DNA from: Hydrogenimonas sp.
GTDB taxonomy: Bacteria; Campylobacterota; Campylobacteria; Campylobacterales; Hydrogenimonadaceae
Assembly (NCBI RefSeq): GCF_029933015.1
Contig: NZ_JAOZOZ010000080.1
Coordinates: 1 to 7,224, forward strand
Direction of reading: 5' to 3'
DNA length: 7,224 nucleotides
The notes beneath the pieces were generated by a model. The model was not told where the DNA came from, ran no database searches, and saw only the letters and a program-made list of their open reading frames with translations. Positions 7,139-7,224 of this stretch are shown here, piece by piece. A program made the translations under genes and the position numbers. Within the stretch, counting starts at the first letter, position 1, and the number at the start of each line of letters is the position of its first letter.

Positions 7139-7224
7139 GCCCTACGACGCTTTCGCCAACTTGTTTGGCTGATGACGGCGTTTACGACGCTCTTTGGCAT
7201 TTTGCCGCTGCTTTGGGCTACGGG
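7139..7224 (+). pseudogene. Possible remnant or partial start related to TM11 of a CzcA/CusA-type RND permease, runs off window
   Basis: The frame entered after a stop at 7136-7138 reads ALRRFRQLVWL and then, from the ATG at 7172, MTAFTTLFGILPLLWATG up to the window edge. The latter 18 residues closely match the general TM11 pattern of heavy-metal-type RND pumps (M-T-A-x-T-T-x-x-G-x-x-P-L-L-x-A-T-G), and RRFR lies where such pumps have an Arg-rich turn before TM11. The remaining roughly 900 preceding residues of such a pump are absent; the upstream DNA codes for the 106-residue protein in another frame. If the match is real, this is a 5'-deleted RND gene or a small duplicated C-terminal piece. 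An alternative is a new membrane-protein gene starting at 7172. The match is recalled by eye and short, and the part that would settle it lies outside the window. Confidence 0.4.

Noticed and set aside
7107..7172. 21-codon frame starting at the ATGA overlap after the 106-residue gene
   Set aside because: The start overlap is suggestive, but there is no convincing ribosome-binding site at normal spacing and no recognisable motif in its 21 residues. I cannot support it as a gene.
6313..7200. Open frame of 295 codons on the minus strand over the end of the pump gene
   Set aside because: It lies opposite TM8-TM12 of the pump and the small 106-residue gene. The His/Gln/Arg-rich translation has low complexity and no family signature.

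Overview
The window is a compact, GC-rich (roughly 60%) bacterial segment in which every supported gene lies on the + strand. The envelope genes (outer-membrane channel, periplasmic adaptor, inner-membrane RND pump) show a Gram-negative organism. Lysine and glutamate are mostly AAA and GAA/GAG despite the high GC, and the first gene looks like an SO_0444-type permease. Together these fit a GC-rich Campylobacterota (vent epsilonproteobacterium such as a Hydrogenimonas or Nitratifractor relative). That assignment is a guess from style and gene content, and a gammaproteobacterium is not excluded.

Layout. Bases 1-548 hold the C-terminal part of a multi-spanning permease of the SO_0444/ArsP-like (DUF318) family, cut by the window edge and ending in a cysteine-rich tail. 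Bases 549-660 are a short AT-richer intergenic region with a small hairpin, a likely promoter and a 7+7 bp inverted repeat just before the next start. From 661 to 7110 there is one tightly packed operon: a TetR-type repressor (661-1290), a TolC-family outer-membrane factor (1287-2576), a membrane-anchored HlyD/AcrA-type adaptor (2590-3690), an RND permease (3694-6789) and a 106-residue cytoplasmic protein (6790-7110). Junctions are a 4-base overlap, 13 bases, 3 bases and 0 bases, so translation is probably coupled. After 7110 the reading becomes irregular. An 18-residue stretch at the right edge resembles TM11 of a different, CzcA/CusA-type RND transporter, just downstream of an in-frame stop.

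How the genes work together: TolC, adaptor and RND subunits make a complete tripartite export machine spanning both membranes. The RND pump carries the Asp-Asp pair in TM4 and the Lys in TM10 of proton-driven hydrophobe/drug (HAE1-like) exporters, rather than the TM4 signature of the metal-exporting subclass. The repressor gene is first in the operon. The inverted repeat overlaps both the presumed start site and its ribosome-binding site, suggesting autorepression of the whole operon, relieved by an unknown ligand.

The most unusual points are the last small gene, which looks like a thioredoxin-fold (Thioredoxin_3-like) protein whose CxxC has become S-E-K-E, and the possible RND remnant at the right edge. 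I see no RNA gene, CRISPR array, insertion sequence or minus-strand gene. Nothing here amounts to a clearly new system.
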